Below, one piece after another: positions 1 through 12,279 of a stretch of DNA of 64,000 nucleotides. The stretch is from Anagrus nilaparvatae. Taxonomy: Eukaryota; Arthropoda; Insecta; Hymenoptera; Mymaridae. Position numbers and translations under genes: made by a program. Location: NCBI GenBank assembly GCA_022575985.1, contig JAKSXM010000246.1, positions 10,434,001-10,498,000 on the forward strand. Direction: 5' to 3'. Under the pieces are notes generated by a model. The model had not been told where the DNA came from, made no database searches, and worked only from the letters and a program-made list of their open reading frames with translations. Position 1 is the stretch's first letter. The number at the start of each line of letters is the position of its first letter.

Positions 1-59
1 CGGATATCAAAATTTTCGCTTTGAAAAAATACACCAAAAAAAAATTTTTTTTTTTATTT

Positions 60-3000
60 TTTAACTCATTTTGAGGTTTAAAACTTCGAAAAACGTCATT
101 TTTGGCTTTTTTGACGGTCTAAAAATTGAGATATCTCAGGATAGAAGAAAAACTCCTTTTTTCGCGCTCAGGGGAACTTTGTCTAAGACTACTTTTCAAA
201 ATTCCGTCGAAAAAATGGTAACTTTTACGGTGCATCAGTCGCAATTGACGATTATGTAAAAGAAATCGTGTTTTATTTTTTGGTTATTTCATCATACCAT
301 CTAATATTTTATTTTAAATCTAAAATTAGCTTTTTTATGGTCTTTTTTATGTTTTTCTTATAATTTTTTCACTCTACCAAAGGACTTCATTTATTTCATG
401 AAATCTCTTTTAATTTTCACAATATTAAATCTATTTTCCTTATTAATAATAATTAAAATACTAACACTTTTATTATAAATAATTATTTTGAAGAAAGTTA
501 TTTATTCTTAAAATATGTATTAAATTAGTTCATAAATAACGACAAATTTAATTAATCAACATATTGAATTATATAATTATTTGAACGTAAAACCTCATTT
601 TTTACTACTATATGGAAAATCCGCAGAAAGATTGCACTTAGGATGATCAACTTTTTAAAGAAGAAAATTGAACGCACACCTTCCTGTTACATTTCTTTGG
701 GTTCCTTAGACCATAGAAAGTGACAAACAAGTGAGAAACAGAAAATATTTTGCTTGCCCTATATTTTTTTTCTTTAGTTGGAAGACTCAAAATAATGTTT
801 TTTCGATATTAAAAAAAAAAAACGATTTCTGAATTATTTTTTTTATAAATTGAAATTATTCTAAATGATGGATTTATGTTTTTTCACTTGTTTTGCTTTC
901 ACAATTTACTAAAAAAAGTATACTCTCTTTTCTTTATATACATATATATTAGAGTGTGTCTTATTTTTTTTTTTCGATATTTTTTGGCTCCCCCCATTTT
1001 TTTCGAATATTTTGGTCATAAAAAACCCCCAGCTCCAAGGATTTTGATTTTCGATTTTTTTAACCCGTGCCACCGAGCACTTGAAGTTTCCCATTTAAAT
1101 AACATGGGAATTTTGAGTTTTTAGCTATACAAATTTTTACAAAAGCCAAAAAGCGTTTTAAAAAGCTAATTTTTACTAGAAAACATTCTTTTATATGTTG
1201 TAAAGACATGCAAAAAGCCCTGCATTCATTCCAAAGGGAATTTTAGGGCTAGAAACGCAAATTTACATATTGGCTCAATCTTATAAAATAGGGTTTTTCG
1301 GTAATTTTCAATAAAACGCTGCAACTTCAAAAATTAACCAAAACACTTCTGGTTGTTCTACTTTTTTTGGTGTAAGTGTCACCTTTCAAACGACGTAAAC
1401 CGTGTATTTTTATCACTGTTTCTCTCACCGCTATAGTCAATTAACCTATTGGTAATTTTTGACCCGAAAGGCCCAATTTTTAAATTTGTTTAAATTGCTG
1501 CCAAAATTGTAATTTTCGATAAAATTGAGTTTTATAGGCCTTAAAAGTTTTCTGCAAGCTTCAAGTTTCCAAAAATTTGTTACTCGTCTCTTTTCTTTAA
1601 ATAGTTTTTAAGATATCGTTTTTCAAAGATAATGATAAAAATTGATTTTTTTTTAAACCCTGAAATTGGGACTATGACTTTAAATTATCATCTCTGGTTA
1701 ATAATTTATTGAAAAGCAGCGAGTAAAAAATTTTTGCAAATTTGAAGCTTGTAGAAAATTTTTAAGACCTATAAAGCTCAATTTCGTCAAAAATTACATT
1801 TTTGACAGCAGTTTAAAAAAATTCAAAAATTGGTTATTTTTAGTCGAAAATTACCAGTAGGTTAATGGACTATACCGCTGAGAGAATCAGTGATAAAAAA
1901 ACGCAGTTTACGGCATTTGAAAGGTGATATTTACACCAAAAAAAGTAGACTAACCAGAAGTATTTTGGTTCATTTTTGAGTTTGTAGCGTTTTATCGAAA
2001 ATTACCAAAAAACCCTGTTTTATAAGATTGAGCCAACATGTAAATTTGCGTTTCTAGTCCCAAAATTCCCTTTGAAATGAATGCAGGGCTTTTTGCATGT
2101 CTTTACAACATATAAAAGTATGTTTTCAGTAAAAATTAGCTTTTTAAAATGCTTTTTGGATTTTGTAAAAATTTGTATAGCTAAAAACTCAAAATTCCCA
2201 TGTTATTTAAATGGGAAACTTCAAGTGCTCGGTGGCACGGGTTAAAAAAATCGAAAATCAAAATCCTTGGAGCTAGGGGTTTTTTATGACCAAAATATTC
2301 GAAAAAAATGGGGGGAGCCAAGAAATATCGAAAAAAAAAAATAAGACACACTCTAATATATATATTTAAGACCAAAAATCACAAATTTTTAATTTTCAAC
2401 TTCTTGGAGCAGCTCAAAAGGTAAATATTGGGGTTTTTAAAAATTCATATACTTGGGATTTTTCTAGCAGATTCAAATGGTTCTATCAGCTTTTCATCGA
2501 GTTTCTGAGAAAAAAGGGATGTAAATCTTGTAAATTCAGAAAATTTTTTCTTAAAAAATGCGAAACTTTAAACATTGGCTACCTGAAAACTTTAAAAACT
2601 AAAAAAATGAATTTTTCTCTTATAAAGCGTCGTCAAATGTTAAAATGAATAGTGAATTTATGTCCGGATAAAAATAATAACTAAACCGGATTGTACGGGA
2701 AAAACTAAAACGAAGTACGTTTATAGTCCAGTTTTTAACATCATTTAAATCTGTTAGAAAAATCCCAAGTTGATGAATTATTAAAAAACCCAATATCTAA
2801 CATTTAAACTGCTCCAAGACGTTGAAAATTGAAAATTTGTATTCTTTGATCTTAAAAATACTCTTTTTAGTAAATTGTCAATGTAAGAAAAGTGAAAAAA
2901 CATAAATCCATCATTTAAAAAATAATTTTAATTTATAACAAAATAATTCCAAAATTGATTATTTTTAAATATTGAAAAAACGTGATTCTGAGGCTGCCAA

Positions 3001-3545
3001 CTTAAAAAAAACTATGCGGCGAGCAAAAATTTTTCTATTTCTAGCTTGTTTATCACTTTATATGGTCTAAGATACCCAAAGAAACGTATCAGTAAGGTGT
3101 GCCCTCAATTTTTTTTTTCTTCAAAAAGATGATCATCCTATATTGTTTATTGCGAAAATTAAAAGAGATTTCATGAAATAAATGAAGTCCTTTGGTAGAG
3201 TATAGGTGAAATATCGTTTTTTTTATGAAAAAATTATAAGAAAAACATAAAAAAGACCATAAAAAAGCTAATTTTAGATTTAAAATAAAATATTAGATGG
3301 TATGATGAAATAACCAAAAAATAAAACACGATTTCTTTTACATAATCGTCAATTGCGACTGATGCACCGTAAAAGTTACCATTTTTTCGACGGAATTTTG
3401 AAAAGTAGTCTTAGACAAAGTTCCCCTGAGCGCGAAAAAAAGGAGTTTTTCTTCTATCCTGAGATATCTCAATTTTTAGACCGTCAAAAAAGCCAAAAAT
3501 GACGTTTTTCAAAGTTTCAAACCTCAAAATGAGTTTAAAAATAAA
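60..3545. repeat. Large foldback (inverted-repeat) element, arms ~1.4-1.6 kb
   Basis: Sequence from about 60 reads back as its reverse complement ending near 3545 (for example the stretch at 65-120 against 3480-3535), and the pairing continues inwards to a centre near 1640. The arms carry no convincing ORF; the 62-82 residue frames on them are chance openings that occur in mirrored pairs. The left arm has about 200 extra bp (roughly 425-635) missing from the right, and the right arm has a ~0.5 kb insertion at 2366-2855. A non-autonomous foldback DNA transposon is the likeliest origin; the left terminus may lie close to or outside the window edge. Confidence 0.8.
2366..2855. mobile_element. 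Nested inverted-repeat element flanked by TTAA
   Basis: This block interrupts the right arm of the 60-3545 foldback: the left arm passes straight through the equivalent position near 940. Its own ends are inverted repeats (2370-2465 pairs with 2755-2851, including CTTGGAGCAG against CTGCTCCAAG). TTAA occurs at 2366-2369 and 2852-2855, which would fit a piggyBac- or Kolobok-type target duplication. The mirrored empty site does not clearly show TTAA, so the superfamily is uncertain. No coding sequence. Confidence 0.6.
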
Positions 3546-3549
3546 AAAA

Positions 3550-4812
3550 AAATTAAGTAACAGATCCAAAAAATTACTATAAGCGAGGTTCCTAAAACTA
3601 GTACTCCTATTGAAATAAATTATGTACTACGTCCAAAGAGAAAAAAAATTTAGTGTTTTTTGTATTTTTTTGTGACAAAAATTTGGGGAAAAAATTAAAA
3701 AAAAATTATTTATCAGATTCGAGATATCGAGTCAAAACCATTAGTTAAAATATAAGTACTTTCATGGAAATAAATGAAGTATTACATCTAAATTAAAAAA
3801 AAAAAGTAGTTTCAGATTTTTTGTTAAAAAAATTAGGTCTTTGAAACAATAAAAAATTAAGTTCAGCTCCAATTCTGGTCAATAAAATATTATTTTTACT
3901 TTTTTAATACCACAATGGTTGTAAAATATCGCTGGTTACCCACATACACACACACACACATACAGACTTTTTTTAAAAACCATATTTTTTATACACCCTT
4001 CCTCTCTCTTCAATATTAATAATATTTTTTCTTCCAATTGGGTTGAATAAATTTTTTGGGAATTAATTTTTTTTGTGTAATACCTCATTTATTTCCACGA
4101 AAGTACTTATATTTGAAAGTATGGTTTTTACTCTATATCACGAATCTGATACTTAATTTTTTGAAAATTTTTTTCCCAAAATTTTTTTCACGAAAAAATA
4201 CAAAAAAAAATAATTTTTTTTTTCTTTTTGGACGTAGTACCTAATTTATTTCTATGAAAGTACTAGTTTTAGAAAGTTTGTTTATAGTCATTTTTTGGAT
4301 CTGATACCGAATTTTTTCAAAAATTTTTACTCAAAATTAAAAAAACAAAAAATTTAAAAAACCTGCAGTATTTTTTTTTTTTTTTGTGTAATACCTCATT
4401 TAATTCCATGAAAGTACTTATATTTGAAAGTGTAGTTTTTACTCGATATCTCGGATCTGATACTTAATTTTTTGAAAATTTTTTTCCCAAAATTTTCGTC
4501 ACAAAAAAATACAAAAAACACTAAATTTTTTTTCTCTTTGGACGTAGTACCTAATTTATTTCTATGAGAGTACTAGTTTTAGAAAGTTTGTTTATAGTAA
4601 TTTTTTGGATCTGATACTGAATATTTTCAAAATTTTTTTCTCATAATTAAAAAAACAAAAAAATTTTAAAAACTGCAATATTTTTTTTTGTTTCTGGATG
4701 TAATACTTCATTCAGTTCCATGAAAGTACTTATATTTGAAAATATGGTTTTTACTCGATATCTCGAATCTGATAATTAATTTTTTGAAAATTTGTTCCAA
4801 AATTTTTAATCA
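3550..4812. repeat. ~313-bp repeat units, one inverted plus about 2.4 direct
   Basis: A unit beginning with TGTGTAATACCTCATTTA recurs at about 4074, 4387 and 4698 (spacing ~312 bp), and the segment 3554-3800 is its reverse complement, so the whole is a lopsided foldback. Fragments of the same unit recur at 12,990-13,130, 16,770-16,913, 17,889-18,110 and 42,235-42,450. A CA microsatellite sits at about 3944-3966. The 62-residue open frame at 4056-4244 lies wholly in repeat sequence and is not a gene. Confidence 0.75.
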
Positions 4813-5334
4813 ATAAAACAAACTTTTAAAAGTTAATAGAAATGTATCTGTGATAGCATGCTTGTAATCGGTGATATCTGTGGCATATTGAAGTATTAAG
4901 CTCATTGTTTGAGGAACCTTAGTGCCAGCTAGTTGGCAGGGTATTTTTTTAATATTTACTGGTGTATGGTGCATTTGACCCCGAAAATCAAAGGGTATCG
5001 CGAATAATTTTTTCTGAATTTTCGGTCAAGATAAATGCCCAATTCAATGAAAAACCTTTTCCTGCCAAAATATCGTCACGATTGTTAGTAAATCCCAAAG
5101 ATAAGATAATCAGAACCATAGCTTAGAGTATGGATCCTGATTAAGTTTCCAAAAAAACTATAAAAATGTTAAGCTATTTTATATAGAAGGAAATAATTTG
5201 AGTTTAGTATGGTAATGCATGTTTCACTTAGACTAATTAACCAAAATTGATACTTAAATTCTTTTAAATTTCGGTATACATAATAAATATACAATAGTAT
5301 TTGCTATTAATAAGCATTAATAACACAAAAGTGT
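4813..5334. other. Unassigned AT-rich DNA
   Basis: About 520 bp without an ORF, a repeat partner elsewhere in the window, or a recognisable signal. It separates the 313-bp repeats from the satellite. Confidence 0.5.
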
Positions 5335-7335
5335 AAAACTATAGTCTACTTCTGTAGGTTACGCTAGTGTAAGGCTTGACGTGTCGTTTTTTTTATTATA
5401 GACCACTTCCTTAGGTTAAGCTACTGTTATTTTATTATAGCCTACTTCGTTAGGCTACGCTAGTATAAGGCTTGACGTGTCGTTTTTTATTATAGTCTGC
5501 TTCCTTAGGCTACGCTAGTGTAAAGCCTGACGTGTCGTTTTTTATTATAGTCTAATTCCTTAGGCTACGTTAATGTAAGGCTTGACGTGTTGTTTTTTAT
5601 TATAGTCTACTTCCTTAGGCTACGCTAATGTAAGGCTTGACGTGTCGTTTTTTATTATAGTCTACTTCCTTAGGCTACGCTAATGTAAGGCTTGACGTGT
5701 CGTTTTTTATTATAGTCTACTGCCTAAGGTTACGCTAGTGTAAGGCTTGACGTGTTGTTTTTTATTATAGTCTACTTCCTAAGGCTACGCTAATGTAAGG
5801 CTTGACGTGTCGTTTTTTATTATAGTCTACTTCCTTAGGCTACGCTAATGTAAGGCTTGACGTGTCGTTTTTTATTATAGTCTACTGCCTAAGGTTACGC
5901 TAGTGTAAGGCTTGACGTGTTGTTTTTTATTATAGTCTACTTCCTAAGGCTACGCTAATGTAAGGCTTGACGTGTCGTTTTTTATTATAGTCTACTGCCT
6001 AAGGTTACGCTAGTGTAAGGCTTGACGTGTTGTTTTTTATTATAGTCTACTTCCTTAGGCTACGCTAATGTAAGGCTTGACGTGTCGTTTTTTATTATAG
6101 TCTACTTCCTAAGGTTACGCTAGTGTAAGGCTTGACGTGTTGTTTTTTATTATAGTCTACTTCCTTAGGCTACGCTAATGTAAGGCTTGACGTGTCGTTT
6201 TTTATTATAGTCTACTTCCTTAGGCTACGCTAATGTAAGGCTTGACGTGTCGTTTTTTATTATAGTCTACTTCCTTAGGCTACGCTAATGTAAGGCTTGA
6301 CGTGTCGTTTTTTATTATAGTCTACTGCCTAAGGTTACGCTAGTGTAAGGCTTGACGTGTTGTTTTTTATTATAGTCTACTTCCTTAGGCTACGCTAATG
6401 TAAGGCTTGACGTGTCGCTTTTTATTATAGTCTACTTCCTTAGGCTACGCTAATGTAAGGCATGACGTGTCGTTTTTTATTATAGTCTACTGCCTAAGGT
6501 TACGCTAATGTAAGGCTTGACGTGTCGTTTTTTATTATAGTCTACTTCCTTAGGCTACGCTAATGTAAGGCTTGACGTGTCGTTTTTTATTATAGTCTAC
6601 TGCCTAAGGTTACGCTAGTGTAAGGCTTGACGTGTTGTTTTTTATTATAGTCTACTTCCTTAGGCTACGCTAATGTAAGGCATGACGTGTCGTTTTTTAT
6701 TATAGTCTACTGCCTAAGGTTACGCTAATGTAAGGCTTGACGTGTCGTTTTTTATTATAGTCTACTTCCTTAGGCTACGCTAATGTAAGGCTTGACGTGT
6801 CGTTTTTTATTATAGTCTACTGCCTAAGGTTACGCTAGTGTAAGGCTTGACGTGTTGTTTTTTATTATAGTCTACTTCCTTAGGCTACGCTAATGTAAGG
6901 CTTGACGTGTCGTTTTTTATTATAGTCTACTTCCTTAGGCTACGCTAATGTAAGGCTTGACGTGTCGTTTTTTATTATAGTCTACAGCCTAAGGTTACGC
7001 TAGTGTAAGGCTTGACGTGTTGTTTTTTATTATAGTCTACTTCCTTAGGCTACGCTAATGTAAGGCTTGACGTGTCGCTTTTTATTATAGTCTACTTCCT
7101 TAGGCTACGCTAATGTAAGGCATGACGTGTCGTTTTTTATTATAGTCTACTTCCTTAGGCTACGCTAATGTAAGGCTTGACGTGTCGTTTTTTATTATAG
7201 TCTACTTCCTTAGGCTACGCTACTGTAAGGCTTGACGTGTCGTTTTTTATTATAGTCTACTTCCTTAGGCTACGCTAATGTAAGGCTTGACGTGTCGTTT
7301 TTTATTATAGTCTACTGTCTTAGGTTACGCTAAAA
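5335..7335. repeat. Satellite array of 55-bp units, ~36 copies
   Basis: The unit contains CTTCCTTAGGCTACGCTAAT followed by GTAAGGCTTGACGTGTCG and repeats every 55 bp (for example phase marks at 5581, 5636, 5691, 5746). The first few units are diverged or truncated and the last stops at about 7335. Two main variants alternate: type A (TTCCTTAGGC, TAATG, GTGTCG) and type B (TGCCTAAGGT, TAGTG, GTGTTG). Mixed orders such as A-A-B and A-B give 110 and 165 bp higher-order periods. Private marks such as CATGACG (about 6470, 6680, 7130) mark blocks copied together. No coding potential. Confidence 0.97.
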
Positions 7336-7344
7336 ACCTTACGA

Positions 7345-8870
7345 TAAAAAAATATGATTGCCAGGGAAAAACCACTCTAAAAGAAAAAAACTTTTCTTTC
7401 TACGATGAAATTTAGCCAAGTTATCGTCAATTTAAGATTTTACTCAAATTCGTCTGAAAAAAGATTAAAGCTCTATATTAAAAAAAGCCCACGGCTAGCC
7501 TGAAAGATCAAATTATGCAAAAGTCGGACACTTCGGATTTTATAACGAAAAATGAGTTTTCAACCTATAAGAAGATCGTACTTTTTTGGATTTAAATCTT
7601 CTTACAAGTTATTTGATAAGACTTGTTTCTTATTTTCAGGAATGGTTGCTTTTTTGGTCCCCAGTTAACCCGTTTTTCTAAATCAGTCATCCTCTTCGAG
7701 ATATTTATCAATATGTTTCTTATTTAAAATACATGGAAAAAGCCATTTAGTAGCGGTTTTTCTTATTTTGCTTTACAATTTTAGTTTGACCAAGCAACCA
7801 ACCAATGAGAAAAGTTTTTTTTAATATTCATTCTTATGCCTGCTTCATTATAAATAGGATTGGTAATGGCCAACGTGGCAAAACGTCTCCATTGTTTGAA
7901 AAATTGCGTTTAAAATTGAAAAAATAACATTTTTTAAAAATTCCGTATATTAAATTATTTATGTCATAATTTATTTAAACTGAATGTCAAAAAAACTTTT
8001 CTCGCTGGTTTGTTGCTTGGACAAACTAAAATTGTGAAGCAAAATAAAAAAAACCGCTTCTAAATGGCTGTTGCCATGTATTTTAAATGGGAGACATATT
8101 GATGAATTTCTCGAAGAGGATGGCTGAGTTTGAAAAATAAAATGGATTTGATCATATTTCTGGGTACCAAATAAGCAACCTTTCCTGAAAATTTTAGCCC
8201 GATACGAGCAGGGCCAATTTTGGCTTATTTTCCCTTCCCCGAGAGACACGTTTTATCAAATAACTCGAAAGAAGTTAGATGAAAGATATAAATCCAAAAA
8301 AGTACAAACTTCTTATAGGCTGAACATTCATTTTTGGCGATAAAATCCAAAGTGCCCGACTTTTGCATAACCCGATATTTCAGGCTAGCCGAGATCCTGT
8401 TTCGGATCTTTAAACATGCATTACTCGCTTGATTTTCATCGTAAAATAATAATTTTTTTTTTCTTAATCGTTTAATTTTTCCCGGAGTATTCTTCAAGAA
8501 AGAAATCATTTTTATTTACAAAATTTTAATTTTTATGTCAGAAACCTTTGAAAACTGTAAGTATTAATTTCATTGGTTTTTGTCCTAAAAGTTGAAATGT
8601 AGTAAAAAAAAATGATTTTTTTCTTGAAGAAATAAATACTAAGGGAAAAGGTAAGCGATTAAAAAAAAAAATTAGTATTTTACCGTAATAATCAAGCAAA
8701 TAATGCATATTTTAAGTTTAGAAACATAACTTTTTTCAATAGCTTTTTTAAGACGAATTTGAGTAAAATCTTAAATTGACGATAACTTGACTAAATTTCA
8801 TCGTAAAAAGATAAGTTTTTTTTTCTTCTGGAAAGGTTTTTCCCTGCCAATCAGATTTTTATATCTATTT
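7345..8870. repeat. Outer foldback around a nested element
   Basis: 7347-7470 is the inverted match of 8740-8868 (both contain the ACGATGAAATTTAG / CTAAATTTCATCGT pair). Between these arms lies a second, distinct foldback at 7490-8393. The predicted 92- and 94-residue minus frames at 7971-8509 fall in repeat arms shared with four other places in the window and are not genes. Confidence 0.75.
7490..8393. mobile_element. CACG-ended foldback, family F (Chapaev-like?), nested
   Basis: Ends CACGGCTAGCCTGAAAGAT and its inverted partner at 8372-8393. Both arms contain the same gene-free sequence that recurs at 16,914-17,887, 31,238-31,747, 41,503-42,234 and 49,903-50,410. The centre carries a conserved short palindrome around TGGCCAACGTGGC (near 7870). 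The best-preserved copy (16,914-17,887) shows a 4-bp target duplication. Ends starting CAC with 4-bp duplications fit the Chapaev branch of the CMC superfamily; that assignment is inference, as no transposase is present. Confidence 0.65.
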
Positions 8871-9410
8871 TTTGTAATTTTATTTACCTAAAAAGTTATT
8901 TTTAAAATTTAGGGTAGCTCAAATACGAAATTACGGGTTTTCACATAAAAGAGGCAAAATCTCGGGCAAAATCTTTTTGATATCAATGGCCGATTTCGTG
9001 TTCACGTTTTTTTTTGCATTCCATAGGGTCCAGATTATCAAAAAATCAAGATGGTAGTCGTGGCCTCGTCAATTTTTTTTTTTTAATTTTTGGTGCTCAT
9101 AAAACGTATTTTCTAGATATCAGTACTTACAAAAAAAAAATTAAGTACCACGTCCCAAAAGAAATAAATATTGCTATTTTTGTTAATTTTTTATGTAAAA
9201 AAGATTACGATTTAGTTGTAAATTTACGATTATTGTCGAAAGATTACTAAATTTTCGAAAATTTACTAATTTTGTCGTAAAGTCACAGGATTTATTTTTT
9301 ACAGTGTAGGTAAAATAGACCATTACGAACATTTTGTTATTTTTAATGAGAAACCATAGTGCCATTTACTTGACAGCGTTTTTTTTTTCTTGAGATACAT
9401 TTTGAAAATA
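8871..9410. other. AT-rich DNA with no visible gene
   Basis: Only short open frames in homopolymer-rich sequence (78 residues plus, 60 residues minus, overlapping each other). I see no family match, repeat partner or splice structure. Confidence 0.5.
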
Positions 9411-9439
9411 AAAATATTAATGGTTAATTAAAATAAAAA

Positions 9440-9800
9440 AGGAGGGGGTTCTTCAGAACTTGAAAATTAAGGTGGGGGGGGGGTCAAATTTGTCCTTTTT
9501 AATGGGGGGTATCAAATCTCTCCTATTTAAGGGGGCTGGGTCAAATAAGACTTAAGGACTTAAAATAATATCGATTTGGGGACTTGGAATAATTCAGGTT
9601 TAGAGAATGAAAATAGTTTGGGTTTAGAATCTTAACAGATAGACAGGTGATAATTACAAATTAGAAAATTAGAAAATTGTATTTTAATGTTGAGAAACAT
9701 TTGTATTATACCTATTCCTCAGCTGGAAGTAAACATGTTCCATGCATTTAGGTTGTGTTTACACAAACCGGTTATAAGTTATTCTTTCTCGATGAGAAGA
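9440..9800. repeat. G-run minisatellite and dispersed repeat (third locus)
   Basis: Contains the same string of modules seen at 32,050-32,520 and 50,720-51,270 and, inverted, at 21,130-21,440: short G-runs spaced by TCAAATTTGTCC-like segments, then GACTTGGAATAATT-like lines, then AACATGTTCCATG and an ACACAAACCGGTTATAA motif. This argues for one dispersed element family. No coding sequence. Confidence 0.65.
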
Positions 9801-10161
9801 AAAAATAGTTAATTTGCCAAGAAAATAGATAAATTTTTGATGAAAGTAGTCGATTACAAAATATGGTTAACCACTGATTTTTATTGAAAAGTTAAAAATT
9901 CTTTCATTTTTAATGAAAATTTAATCATTTTTCGGCAATGAACTATTTTTTTCCAAAAGTTTTAATACCTTTTAATTTTTCTTTTTATCTAAAGAAGGTT
10001 CATTCGTTAAAAAAAAGGATGAGAGAATGTAATAAAACGTTAATAATATTAAGGTTTAAACATTTAAAGCTAAATTCTACTTATTTTACCTTTGTCGCTG
10101 ACTTTATTAATTTTTAATTAATAAAATAAAATTTAATTAATCTGATAAATAATTATTTAAA
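9801..10161. other. AT-rich DNA, nothing recognised
   Basis: No ORF, repeat or motif that I can support. Confidence 0.4.
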
Positions 10162-10405
10162 GGTTATGCTATATCCATTCAATATTTCCTCCTGACTTAC
10201 TTGTTTTTTAATACTGAATTCCTTGCAACAAACTTGCCGCAAACTTGCTATCCGCTCAATATTTCCTCCCGACTTACCTTTCTTTTAATACTAAATTCCT
10301 TGCAACAAACTTGCCGCAAACTTGCTATCCGCTCAATATTTCCTCCCGACTCACTGTTTTTTTCATACTAAATTCCTTGCAACAATCTTGCCGCAAACTT
10401 GCTAC
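10162..10405. repeat. 77-bp tandem repeat, about 3 copies
   Basis: CCTTGCAACAAACTTGCCGC starts at 10,221, 10,298 and 10,375, an exact 77-bp period. The 73- and 71-residue plus frames here are the repeat translated in two registers, not genes. Confidence 0.9.
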
Positions 10406-10510
10406 TCATATGTTTATTCGCAATTACTTGCAGCAATATTTGAGAAATATTCGGACGCATCTTTGAACAAACTTTGTGTAAATACTTTTAACAGCAAGCT
10501 GTGTTTTCGG

Positions 10511-11740
10511 GGTCCACACAAAGTAAGAAAAGCATAAAATACTTGGTTACTGATAAAAATATTTTTTTCATAAATTACTGGCACAATGATATTCAATTTT
10601 TCTGTTTCTACAAAATAAGTATTTATTAGATTATCATTTAGAAAATAATTTATTTTAGTCAGAAAACCGTCAAGTTGAAGTTTTTCAATGTAATTGTTTA
10701 TTGCATCCTCATTTGAAATACTTTTTCAAGGCATTTATAAGTTTTATATAAATGTATCTGGAAATATAAGTCTTCATAATCAATGTTGTAGTTAACCAAA
10801 TCGTTTTTATAAGAATCTGGCCAATATTTTTCAATTACGCAATTTTCAACTCTCATTTTATATCCACTTATCTTAGCATATATATTAGGATAATATTTTT
10901 TAATTGTACTGTCTGTTAAATTTAATTTCGTAATTGTCTTATGAAAAAAATCAGCATTTACAAGATAAGAATTTTTAAAATAACATTGCAGTATCGTAAA
11001 ATCGTAAAATTTGTAAGGCCCTCTCTACACCAGCACATAATTATGTTTTATGATAATCATGTTTGTTAGATATTTTGTGGTGTAGCTGGGATATTCGAAA
11101 TTAAAGTTATTACAAAGTGGCGCCACTAGTAGTATTAGTAAATATTTTTAATAAAAATTAAACAATAAAATGTAATTAAATGGTATTTTAATTGTAGATT
11201 AGGTTATTTATTATAAAAATTTATGTAACTAATAAGTTTTTAGTGGGTTATAGTCATTTAAATATGTAATTTTAAGGTAATGTTTTTATTACAGTGTAGC
11301 TGGGAAAAAAATATCCAACATCAAACATGATTATCATAAAACATAATTATGTGCTGGTGTAGAGAGGGCCTAATTGTTTACAAAATTTAGTATTGTATAA
11401 ATTAAATTTTCTGTTTCTTTAATTTGATTAAAAAAAAAAAATATTTTTGGTGAAGATAAATAAAATATTGACTGTATTATTAAATCTGAAAATGTTTTTA
11501 ATTTTTTTTTCAGTTCATTTATTGAACTTTCACTTATAATTATAATATGAAGTGGAGCAGTTATGTTTTTATGATACTTAAAATCAATTTTATTAACACT
11601 AATCAATGAAGGAGGATTGTTTAGATCCACAATTTTTGTTGGGACTGCAGTAAAAAGATGTTTAAAAATTTGTTGGTAGTTGCAATTGTTTATTATGCTG
11701 CCATTTTTAAAGTCAGTGTGCAATAAATGCGATAAATTAT
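10511..11740 (-). pseudogene. Truncated ionotropic-receptor pseudogene (IR3)
   Basis: On the minus strand two blocks match the IR genes at 33.3 and 52.1 kb. 11,371-11,723 encodes the start of the extracellular region (HTDFKNGSIINNCNYQ to YTILNF), about residues 40-150 of the 627-residue IR2. 10,511-11,016 covers about residues 155-329 and stops inside the first membrane segment (IFISNQVFYAFLTLCG). The signal peptide, the pore and both later membrane segments are missing, there are in-frame stops in the middle block, and a 354-bp MITE splits the frame at 11,017-11,370. It is clearly dead. It shows that the family had a third, older, inverted member before the direct duplication to its right. 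Confidence 0.9.
11017..11370. mobile_element. PIF/Harbinger-type MITE with TAA target duplication
   Basis: Perfect or near-perfect 49-bp terminal inverted repeats (11,017-11,065 and 11,322-11,370) begin GGCCCTCTCTACACCAGCAC. TAA directly flanks both ends (11,014-11,016 and 11,371-11,373). The intact IR genes give the empty-site context, confirming that the element landed inside the pseudogene. A 3-bp TWA duplication and a GG-start terminus are typical of PIF/Harbinger elements. 354 bp, no ORF, so non-autonomous. Confidence 0.9.
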
Positions 11741-12270
11741 TGGTTTAAGTTTTTAGTTTTTTTAGATTTTAAAATTCATATTGTCAGCAAGAAACTGTAA
11801 AAAGGTGTAATTTTATTTTATTATTAGCCTTATAATTTTAAGTAAAGAGTTCGAATGGTCATTAGTCGAAAATCTTACGAAAATAAAAAATCATAAAAAT
11901 TAAAATTGATGACCGGTAAATTTAAAATTTTTTAAATCTCTACCTCTTTTGTTTAAGCGCGGATTTAGCCGAAAAGATTTAATTTGACTCAATCCACGCT
12001 TAAAAAGAATAGTAATTAATCTCAAATAAAATTTATTTTAATAAAAAATATATTTTTTTTGCAGTTTCATTGCATAAAAATAAAAAACTAAAAAATCATA
12101 ACAAATAAATATTTGTTGTGCATGATATTAAATTAAAGCGATTTTAGATAAACTTCATATTTTCAAAAAATTTTAGCATTATCGAGATCTTTCGAAAAAA
12201 TTTTATGAGTGCTAGTTGATGTTTAAAAAACGTCAAAAAATGTTCGACGTTAAATCGTACAGGCATTTAA
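11741..12270. other. AT-rich DNA, nothing recognised
   Basis: No ORF or repeat partner that I can support. It lies upstream of the IR3 pseudogene in its transcription sense but too diverged to show a promoter. Confidence 0.4.
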
Positions 12271-12279
12271 CAAATTTAT

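Noticed and set aside
8225..8509. 94-residue minus open frame
   Set aside because: Lies in foldback arm sequence that recurs at several loci; no signature and frames differ between copies.
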